Shown here: positions 25,755 to 33,487 of the stretch, piece after piece | How the letters are laid out: each line of letters opens with the position of its first letter | Numbering within the stretch: the stretch's first letter is position 1 | From: Flavobacteriales bacterium | GTDB taxonomy: Bacteria; Bacteroidota; Bacteroidia; Flavobacteriales_F; PHOS-HE28 | Direction: 5' to 3' | Assembly (NCBI GenBank): GCA_016715995.1 | Contig: JADJXF010000023.1 | Location: 1-58,968 of the forward strand | DNA length: 58,968 nucleotides | The notes under the pieces: generated by a model | What the model saw: only the letters and a program-made list of their open reading frames with translations | Database searches by the model: none | What the model was told of the DNA's origin: nothing | Position numbers and translations under genes: made by a program

Positions 25755-26050
25755 CTAAATGTATTTCGCGCCTTCAGGCATCGTGTAGAACGTCGGGTGC
25801 CGGTACACTTTGTCGTCAGCGGATCGAAGAAGCTCTCGGCGTCCTCAGGTCGGCTGGCGTGGATGTGTTCGGCCCTCACCACCCAGATACTGTTGCCTTC
25901 CTGACGGCGGGTGTACACATCGCGGGCGTTCTCGATGGCCATCCCGGCGTCGGCGGCGTGCAAGCTGCCCACGTGCTTATGGTCGAGGCCGCGCTTGCTC
26001 TGGATGAAGATTTCCCAGAGGGGCCATCCTTGCTCATTCGTGTTGCTCAT
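25755..26050 (-). CDS. paaB: Phenylacetyl-CoA epoxidase subunit PaaB, one-base frameshift
   Basis: Small subunit bridging PaaAC dimers. ATG 26050 gives 'GWPLWEIFIQSKRGLDHKHVGSLHAADAGMAIENARDVYTRR', classical PaaB. The frame then derails after 'AESFFDP'. Adding one base near 25819 (GATCCGCTGAC to GATCCGGCTGAC) restores 'DPADDKVYRHPTFYTMPEGAKYI' and a stop at 25755, giving 98 residues, the usual length. Without it the frame reads through the downstream repeat. I take the break as a sequence error because both flanks are fully conserved. Confidence 0.9.
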
Positions 26051-26083
26051 GGTCGTCGGTTCTCGGTATCGCGATGGAGTTCG

Positions 26084-26152
26084 GCGAGTTGGCAGTCCGC
26101 AGTAGGCAGTTGGCAATGCGCATCGGTAGCCAACTGCCCACTGCCAATTGCC
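26084..26152. repeat. Inverted heptad-word array between paaA and paaB
   Basis: Plus strand in perfect seven-base register: GCGAGTT, GGCAGTC, CGCAGTA, GGCAGTT, GGCAATG, CGCATCG (26084-26125). Minus strand from 26152: GGCAATT, GGCAGTG, GGCAGTT, GGCTACC (to 26125). The core word is GGCAGTN, shared with the array beside cca 4 kb away. Confidence 0.9.
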
Positions 26153-26159
26153 GACTGGT

Positions 26160-27104
26160 TCATGCTGCTTGTTTCTTCCCAGCCTTCTTCGCGGCGTATG
26201 CCACGGCCGCCTGCCTTACCCACGCGCCATCGTTGTGGGCCTTGTTGCGTGCGGCCAAGCGCTCCTTGTTGCAGGGGCCATTGCCGGCCACCACGTTGTT
26301 GAACTCGGTCCAGTCGATGGTGCCCCAGTCGAAGTGCTGGGTGGCTTCGTTCCACTTCAGGTCGGGATCGGGGATAGTGAGGCCGATCACTTCCGCCTGC
26401 TGCACGGTGCGGTCGATGAAGATCTGGCGCAGCTCGTCGTTGCTCTGGCGCTTGATCTTCCACTTCATGCTCTGCGCGCTGTGCGGGCTGTTGGCATCCG
26501 TGGGACCGAACATCATCAAACTCGGCCACCACCAGCGGTTGAGGGCGTCCTGGGCCATCTCCTTCTGCTCGGGGCTGCCCTTGGCCAGAACGCCCATGAT
26601 CTCGTAGCCCTGGCGTTGGTGGAAGCTCTCCTCCTTGCAGATGCGCACCATGGCGCGGGCGTAAGGGCCGTAGCTGGTGCGGCAGAGCATCACCTGATTC
26701 ATGATGGCTGCACCGTCCACCAGCCAGCCGATGGCGCCGATGTCGGCCCAGGTGAGGGTGGGGTAGTTGAAGATGCTGCTGTACTTGGCCTTGCCGCTCA
26801 ACAAGTCGTCGATGGTCTGCTCTCGGCTGGTGCCCATGGTCTCCACAGCGCTGTATAGGTATAGGCCGTGTCCAGCTTCGTCCTGCACTTTGGCCAGCAG
26901 GATGGCCTTGCGCTTCAGGCTGGGCGCGCGAGTGATCCAGTTGCCTTCGGGCAGCATGCCCACCACCTCGCTGTGCGCGTGCTGGCTGATCTGCCTGACC
27001 AGGTTCTTGCGGTAGGCATCGGGCATCCAGTCCTTGGGCTCGATCTTCTGCTCAGCGTCGATCTTGGCTTGGAAGAGGTCTTCAAGGTTCTTCACATCGG
27101 TCAT
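26160..27104 (-). CDS. paaA: Phenylacetyl-CoA epoxidase catalytic subunit PaaA
   Basis: 314 residues. Di-iron oxygenase subunit that forms the 1,2-epoxide of phenylacetyl-CoA. Ligand-bearing helices are visible in 'KVQDEAGHGLYLYSAVETMG' and 'CKEESFHQRQGYEIM' (ExxH pattern), and 'LARNKAHNDGAWVRQA' near the end is typical. First gene of the minus-strand paaABCD run, 24 bases downstream of a -7 element and divergent from paaE. Downstream paa genes (paaG, paaJ, paaZ, paaK) are not in this window. Confidence 0.97.
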   Translation of the reverse strand: MTDVKNLEDLFQAKIDAEQKIEPKDWMPDAYRKNLVRQISQHAHSEVVGMLPEGNWITRAPSLKRKAILLAKVQDEAGHGLYLYSAVETMGTSREQTIDDLLSGKAKYSSIFNYPTLTWADIGAIGWLVDGAAIMNQVMLCRTSYGPYARAMVRICKEESFHQRQGYEIMGVLAKGSPEQKEMAQDALNRWWWPSLMMFGPTDANSPHSAQSMKWKIKRQSNDELRQIFIDRTVQQAEVIGLTIPDPDLKWNEATQHFDWGTIDWTEFNNVVAGNGPCNKERLAARNKAHNDGAWVRQAAVAYAAKKAGKKQAA

Positions 27105-27127
27105 GGAAGGCGTGCGGTTACGGTTGG

Positions 27128-27135
27128 CGAAAGTA
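27128..27135 (-). promoter_or_regulatory. Bacteroidota -7 promoter element of paaABCD
   Basis: TACTTTCG on the minus strand, 23 bases upstream of the paaA start. It faces away from the paaE promoter about 94 bases away, so the 144-bp divergent gap carries both promoters. Confidence 0.5.
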
Positions 27136-27228
27136 CGGGTGGGCCTTCAAGCTTGCTTGATTCCCGTCATCTCCGAACGATGCGCTGGATGAATCTGTTC
27201 AGGAGGAGCCAGCCTCGGCATCCACGTC

Positions 27229-27236
27229 TATTTTTG
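27229..27236 (+). promoter_or_regulatory. Bacteroidota -7 promoter element of paaE
   Basis: TATTTTTG, exact TAnnTTTG match, 12 bases before the chosen ATG at 27249. Confidence 0.55.
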
Positions 27237-27248
27237 CCCGCCTTCCGC

Positions 27249-28346
27249 ATGAGCAGCACCCGTATGGCCCATTTCCACACCCTTTCCGTCGCTGATGTGC
27301 ATCAAGAGACCCCCGAGTGCATCGTGGTGGGCTTCGATGTGCCGCCTGAGCTTCGTAAGGAGTTCGCCTTCCAGCATGGCCAATACGTCACCTTGAAGCT
27401 CACCGTGGACGGAGAGGAGCTCCGCCGCTCCTACAGCATCTGCAGCAGCCCGCTTGATCAGGAGCAGTTCCGCATCGCGGTGAAGAAAGTGCCGCACGGC
27501 CGGGCTAGCACGCAGCTGGTGGATAAGTTGAAGCCCGGAATGCGCATCGAGGTGATGTCGCCCATGGGCAATTTCACGACTGCACTCGATTCTTCGCGGG
27601 CCCGGCATTTCGTCGCCTTCGCTGCCGGAAGCGGCATCACGCCGATCCTCAGCATCCTGAAGACGGTGCTGCGCACCGAGCCGAAGAGCCGATTCACGCT
27701 CTTCTATGGCAATACCGATGTTGACCGCATCATCTTCCGACGTCGACTGGAGGAGATCAAAGTGCTGCATGGCGATCGACTAGCTGTCCATCACATCCTC
27801 ACCAAGGGAATCGACGAGGATCGACTGTTCAATGGCAGGATCACCACGGAGAAGGCGATTCAGCTGCTGAAGCGCTTCGTCTCGGACCCGCTGGACAAGG
27901 AGTTCTTCATCTGCGGCCCCGAGCAGATGATGGTGAACGTGAGCGAGGCGTTGGAGAACCAGGGCGTTGACAAGAAGCGTATCCACATCGAGCTTTTCGG
28001 CACACCGGTCAGCACGGAGGCGAAGAAGGAGGCGACGCATGCCACATCAACGGCCTTCAGCGGCGTAGCCGATGTGAAGATCATCCTGGACGGAAGGGAG
28101 CATGAACTGAAGGCGAAGGCCAATGGCGATGCTGTGCTCGACGTTGCCCTGGACGCGGGACTGGATGTCCCATTCGCATGCAAGGGCGCCGTTTGCTGCA
28201 CGTGCAAGGCCCGGGTGCTTGAAGGGCAGGTGGAGATGGAGATGAACTACGCACTTACGGATGAGGAGGTGGCCGATGGCTACGTGCTCACCTGCCAGAC
28301 CCATCCCCGCTCACCGCGTGTGGTGATTGATTACGACCAGCACTAG
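27249..28346 (+). CDS. paaE: Phenylacetyl-CoA epoxidase reductase PaaE
   Basis: 365 residues from ATG 27249 (ATG 27264 is an alternative). NAD(P)H-dependent flavin reductase that feeds electrons to PaaA. Domains in order: FAD-binding barrel with 'RRSYSICSSP', NAD-binding fold with 'FVAFAAGSGITPILSILKTVL' and 'FFICGPEQMMVNVSEALE', then a plant-type 2Fe-2S ferredoxin domain with 'VPFACKGAVCCTCKARVLEG' and a fourth cysteine in 'YVLTCQTHP'. Unusually it is transcribed divergently from paaABCD rather than as the last gene of the operon. A terminator follows. Confidence 0.96.
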   Translation: MSSTRMAHFHTLSVADVHQETPECIVVGFDVPPELRKEFAFQHGQYVTLKLTVDGEELRRSYSICSSPLDQEQFRIAVKKVPHGRASTQLVDKLKPGMRIEVMSPMGNFTTALDSSRARHFVAFAAGSGITPILSILKTVLRTEPKSRFTLFYGNTDVDRIIFRRRLEEIKVLHGDRLAVHHILTKGIDEDRLFNGRITTEKAIQLLKRFVSDPLDKEFFICGPEQMMVNVSEALENQGVDKKRIHIELFGTPVSTEAKKEATHATSTAFSGVADVKIILDGREHELKAKANGDAVLDVALDAGLDVPFACKGAVCCTCKARVLEGQVEMEMNYALTDEEVADGYVLTCQTHPRSPRVVIDYDQH

Positions 28347-28368
28347 GAGCATTTCCCTGGAAAAGATC

Positions 28369-28399
28369 AAGGCGGGCTTACGGGCCCGCCTTGCTTTTT
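28369..28399 (+). terminator. paaE terminator
   Basis: 9-bp GC-rich stem (28369-28377 with 28384-28392), six-base loop, followed by GCTTTTT, 22 bases past the paaE stop. Confidence 0.85.
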
Positions 28400-28450
28400 C
28401 TCCTGCCTTGGTTGGTTGATTTTGTAGGCAGGGGAGAAGATGTTCAGTGC

Positions 28451-28999
28451 TCAGAACGTGGCGCTGGCGATGCCTGCCAGTCGGGTCTGGATGTGGCTGA
28501 GGTAATGCTCGCTGTGGTAGAAGCCGCCCTGGGCCTCTTCCCACTTAACGATTGCTGACGGGAAGTCGGTGTAGAAGGGGTCAACGCCTTGCGCGTTCGG
28601 CTTTTGCAGGTTCACGTAGCACTCGTAGTCGGGGTACTTCACCAGGTCCTTCGGCAGGCTGGTGTCGATGTAGAGCATCTTCTCCTGATAGCCTTCCTTG
28701 ATGAGACGCACGGTATAGAACTGGTCGATATCGAGTTCCAACTCGAATCGGCCGCTCTTGTCGCTCTTGAGCTTGCCGAGTTCCACATTGTCCTTGTACA
28801 GCACCATGTCCACCTCGCCGGCTTTGTCGCCATCGGCCATCACATGGCCGTGCACCGGTAGGTACCAGCCTTCGGCCTGGTCGCGCTGGTCCACCAGCTT
28901 GCCGCGGTTCTTGGATTTGCCTTGTGCCAAGGCAACGGTGCTGAGGCCGATCATGGCGATTGCGGCCAGCAGGACATGGGGTGCGCGCGTGGAGATCAT
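28451..28999 (-). CDS. Small secreted protein with carboxypeptidase-regulatory-like fold
   Basis: 182 residues with a signal peptide (MISTRAPHVLLAAIAMIGLSTVALAQ). The centre, 'GHVMADGDKAGEVDMVLYKDNVELGKLKSDKSGRFELELDIDQFYTVRLIKEGY', reads as one beta-sandwich of the carboxypeptidase-regulatory/CNA-B type that often binds other surface proteins. No known family for the last 60 residues. It follows the REC-PAS-kinase gene by 56 bases in the same direction, so it may be the last gene, and an output or ligand-side component, of the signalling operon. That link is by position only. Confidence 0.7.
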   Translation of the reverse strand: MISTRAPHVLLAAIAMIGLSTVALAQGKSKNRGKLVDQRDQAEGWYLPVHGHVMADGDKAGEVDMVLYKDNVELGKLKSDKSGRFELELDIDQFYTVRLIKEGYQEKMLYIDTSLPKDLVKYPDYECYVNLQKPNAQGVDPFYTDFPSAIVKWEEAQGGFYHSEHYLSHIQTRLAGIASATF

Positions 29000-29055
29000 G
29001 GGTCCAGGATGAGGTTCTAGGCGCTTGAACGCCGGGTTCCGCCCATTGGTTTCAC

Positions 29056-30594
29056 TCAGGCTACTCGTGCAAATGGGAGTTGGTTCCGGTCAACGATGTT
29101 GACAGGGAGCTCGACGTGGATGGTGGCCCCTTGCCCCACAGCGCTCTCGGCCCAAGTGCGGCCGCCATGCTTGTTCACCACCCGTTGCACGATGGCCAGG
29201 CCCACGCCGGTCCCTTCGAATTGATCGGCCTTGTGTAGGCGCTTGAAGACGCCGAACGCCTGGTCCTTGTGCTCCGCGGCGAAGCCTACGCCGTTGTCCC
29301 TGACCCAGATGTGATCATGTTCGCCCTCGCGTTTGTGGCCAACCGCGATTCGCGGCGTGCCCACGGTGCGCGTGAACTTCAGCGCGTTCGAAAGGAGGTT
29401 GTGGAGCACCACTTTGAGCATCGGCGCATCGGCCAGCACTTCGGCACCAGCGTCCATCTCGACGACGACCTGCCCCTGCCTATCCTCAGGCACGATGTCG
29501 GCTATGGCTTCCGAAACCAGGTCGATGAGCGGCACGCTTCGACGTTCCAATTCGCGCGTGTTCGTCTGTGAGAAGCGCAGCAGGTCGTCCACGAGCTGGA
29601 TCATGTGCTTCGCGCCTTTCTCGATGCGCTCAGCGAAGGGCAGGCATTCCTCCAGAGCGGGATCGCCATCCGCCGTCGAGCGAAGCATCTCGCTCAACGC
29701 GGCGATGTTCTTCAACGGCGACCGAAGGTCGTGGGCCACGGAGTAGGAGAAGGAGCCGAGATCCTCCAGGGCTTCCAGGAGCTGCGTGGTCCGGGCAGCG
29801 ACCCGCCGATCCAGGTCGGCATTGAGCTTCTGCAGGCGCTTCTCCTCCTGCTTGCGGTCGGTGACGTCCTTGATGATGGCCTGGAAGACATCGCGGTGCG
29901 CGCCTTGGGCGCCTAGGTAAGTCGCGGTCATCAGGCAGTCGACGAGGCTCCCCGACTGGGTGCGGAGCGTGAGGTCCACATTCACGAAGTCCTTGCCGGA
30001 GCGATGGTGCTTGAGGCTGCGCACCAGCCCGTGCGGATTCTCAAGGTATTCCGTGAACCGCGCATGCTTCAGGTGCGCGCGTGGCACACCCAGGAGCTTC
30101 GCGCAGGCCTCGTTCGCTTCCAGCACTGCGCCGCGATGGTCCACGATCACAATGGGATCGGCACTGGCTTCGAACACCTGCCCATAGCGGTCCAGCAAGC
30201 GGTCCTTCTCGCCACGGAGTTGCTGGATCTCGAAGGCTTGCTGGATCCGGAGGCGGAGGTCGTTCTCGTCCCAGGGCTTGGTGGCGTATGCATAGATGCC
30301 TCCCTTGTTCACGGCCTCCACCACGGCTTCCAGGTCGGCATAACCGGTCAGGAGCATGCGCATGGCTCGCGGATGGCGTTCTCGCGCGATGGACAGGAAT
30401 TCGCTCCCCGTCATGCCCGGCATGCGCTGGTCGGAGACAATCACATGCACTTCCTGCTTTTCCAGGATCTCCAGCGCGTCGTGACCGGAGCTCGCAAGCA
30501 GCACGTCCATCTCACGGCGGAAGGAGGCCTTGAAGGCCTTCAAATTGTGCTCTTCATCATCCACGAAGAGCACACGGATGTGATCGGTCGCCAT
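29056..30594 (-). CDS. Response-regulator PAS histidine kinase
   Basis: 512 residues, cytoplasmic. REC domain (about 6-125) with acidic pocket 'VLFVDDEEHN', phospho-acceptor Asp in 'VIVSDQRMPGMTG' and switch Lys in 'YATKPWDEN'. PAS domain (about 140-255), coiled coil 'LQKLNADLDRRVAARTTQLLEAL', HisKA with H-box 'SYSVAHDLRSPLKNI', and HATPase with N-box 'LHNLLSNALKFT', 'DNGVGF' and 'GTGVGLAIV'. Receiver first, kinase second: likely receives phosphate from another kinase and modulates its own output. It starts three bases after the 7TMR-DISM kinase, and its receiver is a clear paralogue of the divergent single-domain regulator at 35.9 kb. Confidence 0.95.
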   Translation of the reverse strand: MATDHIRVLFVDDEEHNLKAFKASFRREMDVLLASSGHDALEILEKQEVHVIVSDQRMPGMTGSEFLSIARERHPRAMRMLLTGYADLEAVVEAVNKGGIYAYATKPWDENDLRLRIQQAFEIQQLRGEKDRLLDRYGQVFEASADPIVIVDHRGAVLEANEACAKLLGVPRAHLKHARFTEYLENPHGLVRSLKHHRSGKDFVNVDLTLRTQSGSLVDCLMTATYLGAQGAHRDVFQAIIKDVTDRKQEEKRLQKLNADLDRRVAARTTQLLEALEDLGSFSYSVAHDLRSPLKNIAALSEMLRSTADGDPALEECLPFAERIEKGAKHMIQLVDDLLRFSQTNTRELERRSVPLIDLVSEAIADIVPEDRQGQVVVEMDAGAEVLADAPMLKVVLHNLLSNALKFTRTVGTPRIAVGHKREGEHDHIWVRDNGVGFAAEHKDQAFGVFKRLHKADQFEGTGVGLAIVQRVVNKHGGRTWAESAVGQGATIHVELPVNIVDRNQLPFARVA

Positions 30595-30597
30595 GGA

Positions 30598-32697
30598 TCA
30601 AGCGCGTTTCTCCTGCATCGACGTGCGACGGACGGGAAGAACGATGGTGAAGGCGCTGCCCATGCCGGGCTCGCTCTCCACCTGGATCTCGCCGCCGTGG
30701 TCGTTGATGATGCCGTAGACGATGGCCAGCCCGAGGCCAGTTCCCTCGCCCACGGGCTTGGTGGTGAAGAATGGATCGAAGATGCGGGCCTTCACGTCGT
30801 CGCCCATGCCGACGCCGGTGTCGCTGATGACCACATGCACACGACCATCATCGGCGTGGCGCGTCGTCACTGTTACGTGACGGGGCCGTCCGTCGGCTCG
30901 CGCGAGCGTGGCCTGTGCGGCGTTGTTCAGGATGTTCATGAACACCTGATTGACCTTGCCGGGGAAGCACTCCACCTTGGGCAGCTCGCCAAGTTCCATG
31001 CGCAGTTCCACCTTGTCTCGGTATTGCGGCGAGAGCACCGTGAGCGTGCTGCGCAGCCCTTCATTCAGGTCCGACAACTTCAGGTCATCCTCGTCAAGGC
31101 GTGAGAAGTTCCGCAAGCCGCGCACGATCTCGGCGGTTCGCGTGGCGCCTTCCGCCACACTGCCGATGATCTCATCAAGCTCATTGATGGTCTCGTCGAG
31201 GCCCATCCGCCGCTCCTTCTCTCTTACGGCCAGCAGATCTGGTGATGCCGCATCGGCGTCCACGGCGCGATAGGCTTTGATCACCTCCACCACGTCGCCA
31301 ACGTTCCGGCGCAATGGCGCGATGTTGCTGCTGATGAAGTTGATGGGGTTGTTGATCTCGTGCGCGATGCCAGCGGTGAGTTGACCCAAGGAGGCCATCT
31401 TCTCCGAGTTCACCAGCTGCGCCTGCGTGCGCTTCAAGTTGTCATTGCTCTCCTGCAGCGCGGCGGTGCGCTCCTGGACCTTTTGCTCCAGGATGACATT
31501 CTGCTCGCGGATTAACCGTTCCTTGTCGCGGCGCAACACGTTTATGCGGTCAGCCAGACCGAAGGAGAGCAGGACGCCTTCGATTGCGGAGCCCAAGGTC
31601 ATGGAGGAGTGCGTGAGCCAGTTGAAGGGCAGCACACCGGCATCCTTGAGCACGAAGAGCACCACGCCGACAAGGAAGAAGGTCCATGCGAGCAGGAAGA
31701 AGCGGGCCTGGCGCGACCCTCGTTTGATGGCGAGCACCGACATCACCAGGAGGTAGACAGCAGTGATTCCGCAGACCGCTTGAGCCAGGTTGTAACCCAC
31801 CCAGGCGTCACCAGCGAAGTACACGGCGATGATGCCTGCGATGAGGACATAGAAGACGGGGATGAACCGATGCATGCGCGGTAACAGCTGTCTGGTCCCG
31901 ATGAAGCGTCGGCTGAACTCCATGCCGAAGACGACGGCGAGCAGGGCGGCAAGCATCGAAGTGCGCGAGGCGAGGAAGGGATGCGCGCTCAACCACTCGG
32001 CGGGACCTACTCCCTGAAAGGTGAGTTGGGCGACGCAGATGGCCGCCATGTAAAGTGGATACAGCAGGTAGCTCTTTTCGCGGATGGAGAAGAACAGGAA
32101 GAGGTTGTAAAGGGCCATAGCGAGCATGATGCCTGCGTACGCGCCCATCGCCAGGTTCCTTCTGCCACTTGCGCTGCGGTAGCTAGCCGCATCCGAGACG
32201 ACCAACGGAACATGGATGGCGTGGAATCCCCGCACACGCAGCAAGGCGGTTGCGGTTTCACCCTGTTCAATCGGCAGTTCAAATGCGAATTCGTGCCCCT
32301 GTTCCTTTGACCTGGACCTTCCAAGTCCGGTTCTCGCAATCTCGATGATCCTTCCTTCCATGGCCAGGTACAGGTCCAACTCGTCGATCTCGGTGTAGGG
32401 AATCGTCAGGACGACCTGATGGGCGGGAGAGCTGTTCTGGAGATCAAACCGGATCCAGTGCGCTGAGCGTGAGACCGCGAGATTCGGGACCGCGGCCATG
32501 CACGCTCGTGCCGTGGTATCCAGTAAGGCTTCGTCCGGAGTGAGTTGACCGCCCGGATCTTCCAGGATCAGGCAATGCCTGCCGATCGGGTTCTGTAGCG
32601 CACCGCCATGGAAATCGATCGGGACTCGGGTAGGATGGGATGCCGCGAATACGGGCAAGCCCATCACAAGCATCAGGAGGATAGCAGAACAGCGCAT
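30598..32697 (-). CDS. 7TMR-DISM sensor histidine kinase
   Basis: 699 residues. Signal sequence, extracytoplasmic beta-sandwich (7TMR-DISMED2-like, about 25-175, 'WIRFDLQNSSPAHQVVLTIPY'), seven membrane segments (about 185-385) of the 7TM diverse intracellular signalling class, a coiled coil ('LEQKVQERTAALQESNDNLKR'), HisKA with 'LTAGIAHEINNPINFI', and HATPase with 'VNQVFMNILNNAAQATL', 'ISDTGVGMG' and 'GEGTGLGLAIVYGII'. The periplasmic domain of this class is thought to bind small ligands, possibly carbohydrates. It follows the acyltransferase gene by 40 bases, which hints that the operon's own product may be the ligand. Confidence 0.95.
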   Translation of the reverse strand: MRCSAILLMLVMGLPVFAASHPTRVPIDFHGGALQNPIGRHCLILEDPGGQLTPDEALLDTTARACMAAVPNLAVSRSAHWIRFDLQNSSPAHQVVLTIPYTEIDELDLYLAMEGRIIEIARTGLGRSRSKEQGHEFAFELPIEQGETATALLRVRGFHAIHVPLVVSDAASYRSASGRRNLAMGAYAGIMLAMALYNLFLFFSIREKSYLLYPLYMAAICVAQLTFQGVGPAEWLSAHPFLASRTSMLAALLAVVFGMEFSRRFIGTRQLLPRMHRFIPVFYVLIAGIIAVYFAGDAWVGYNLAQAVCGITAVYLLVMSVLAIKRGSRQARFFLLAWTFFLVGVVLFVLKDAGVLPFNWLTHSSMTLGSAIEGVLLSFGLADRINVLRRDKERLIREQNVILEQKVQERTAALQESNDNLKRTQAQLVNSEKMASLGQLTAGIAHEINNPINFISSNIAPLRRNVGDVVEVIKAYRAVDADAASPDLLAVREKERRMGLDETINELDEIIGSVAEGATRTAEIVRGLRNFSRLDEDDLKLSDLNEGLRSTLTVLSPQYRDKVELRMELGELPKVECFPGKVNQVFMNILNNAAQATLARADGRPRHVTVTTRHADDGRVHVVISDTGVGMGDDVKARIFDPFFTTKPVGEGTGLGLAIVYGIINDHGGEIQVESEPGMGSAFTIVLPVRRTSMQEKRA

Positions 32698-32737
32698 GGC
32701 CCGCTTTTACGCGGGTCATGGCTGATGGTTTTGCCGC

Positions 32738-33487
32738 TTACGCGGCGAACCGTTCGCGATGCCGGATCACATCCAGGAACCCTCTGCTCAGCCCGTGGTC
32801 CACAACGAGTTCATAGCGGACGCAGAGCATCTTGCCTTTCGGGCATTCAAAGCGCTCCTGGCCGGGACGCAAGCGAAGGCTTAGCATCCGTTGTCTGGTC
32901 AGGAAGGAGGCATTGCATACGGTCAACACATCGCTGAGGACGAGGGCATGGGTGCGGATGGATGGTATCGGATAGACCAACACGCCGTTCTCTCCAACAG
33001 CCTGGATCGGAACGAAGCCGGTCCCGACGGCATACGGCGCCACATATTCCGCGATGAACGTCACGATGGTGCGAACGCCCAATTGGCTGGAGGTTGCTAT
33101 AGCCGCTTCGATGAGCAGCTTCGGAACGCCCCTGCCAGCGAACCGATGCGCATTCCACAGGCCGCACAGTTCAGCGTTGCCATGCGGTGCGAGGGAATCA
33201 AGGATTTCCGTGATCTCCGGTGCCATTGGCGCGACGCAGTCATCCATGCGAAGGCGACTTCCAACTGAGGCTTTGTCCAGTCGAATGCCGGCCACCATGC
33301 CTAGGGCCTCGTGCTCCGCGATGAACACGTAGACGTTCGGATCCCTGCTCCACGACTCATCCGGAACAACGACCTGATCCACTCCGAGGTCGCTCAGGAC
33401 CTTGGCATGCTCCATGGCATACAACCGGCAGCGTGCCGGATCATCCACCGCCCTGAAAGCCTTGATTGTGACTTTGTCCATGTTCAA
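32738..33487 (-). CDS. GNAT-type acyltransferase resembling N-acyl amino acid / autoinducer synthases
   Basis: 249 residues, cytoplasmic. Pattern of the GNAT superfamily branch that includes FeeM-like N-acyl amino acid synthases and LuxI-type proteins: an early 'RLYAMEHAKVLSDLGVDQVV', strand 'VYVFIAEHEALGMVAGIRLD', then 'AELCGLWNAHRFAGRGVPKLLIEAA', where R-x-x-G-R-G fits the cofactor phosphate loop, and 'YAVGTGFVPI'. Not a close LuxI match and substrates are unknown. Its ATG overlaps the stop of the ThiF-nitroreductase gene by four bases, so the two enzymes are probably made together; two kinases follow. Alternative: an ordinary acetyltransferase. Confidence 0.7.
   Translation of the reverse strand: MNMDKVTIKAFRAVDDPARCRLYAMEHAKVLSDLGVDQVVVPDESWSRDPNVYVFIAEHEALGMVAGIRLDKASVGSRLRMDDCVAPMAPEITEILDSLAPHGNAELCGLWNAHRFAGRGVPKLLIEAAIATSSQLGVRTIVTFIAEYVAPYAVGTGFVPIQAVGENGVLVYPIPSIRTHALVLSDVLTVCNASFLTRQRMLSLRLRPGQERFECPKGKMLCVRYELVVDHGLSRGFLDVIRHRERFAA

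Noticed and set aside
22118..26152. Heptad arrays read as CRISPR
   Set aside because: Repeat unit is seven bases, there are no unique spacers of constant length, arms are mirrored, and no cas genes are present.
32738..32775. Terminator at the end of the acyltransferase gene
   Set aside because: GCCGC/GCGGC hairpin spans the stop codon but has no T-run on the minus strand; transcription probably continues into the kinases.
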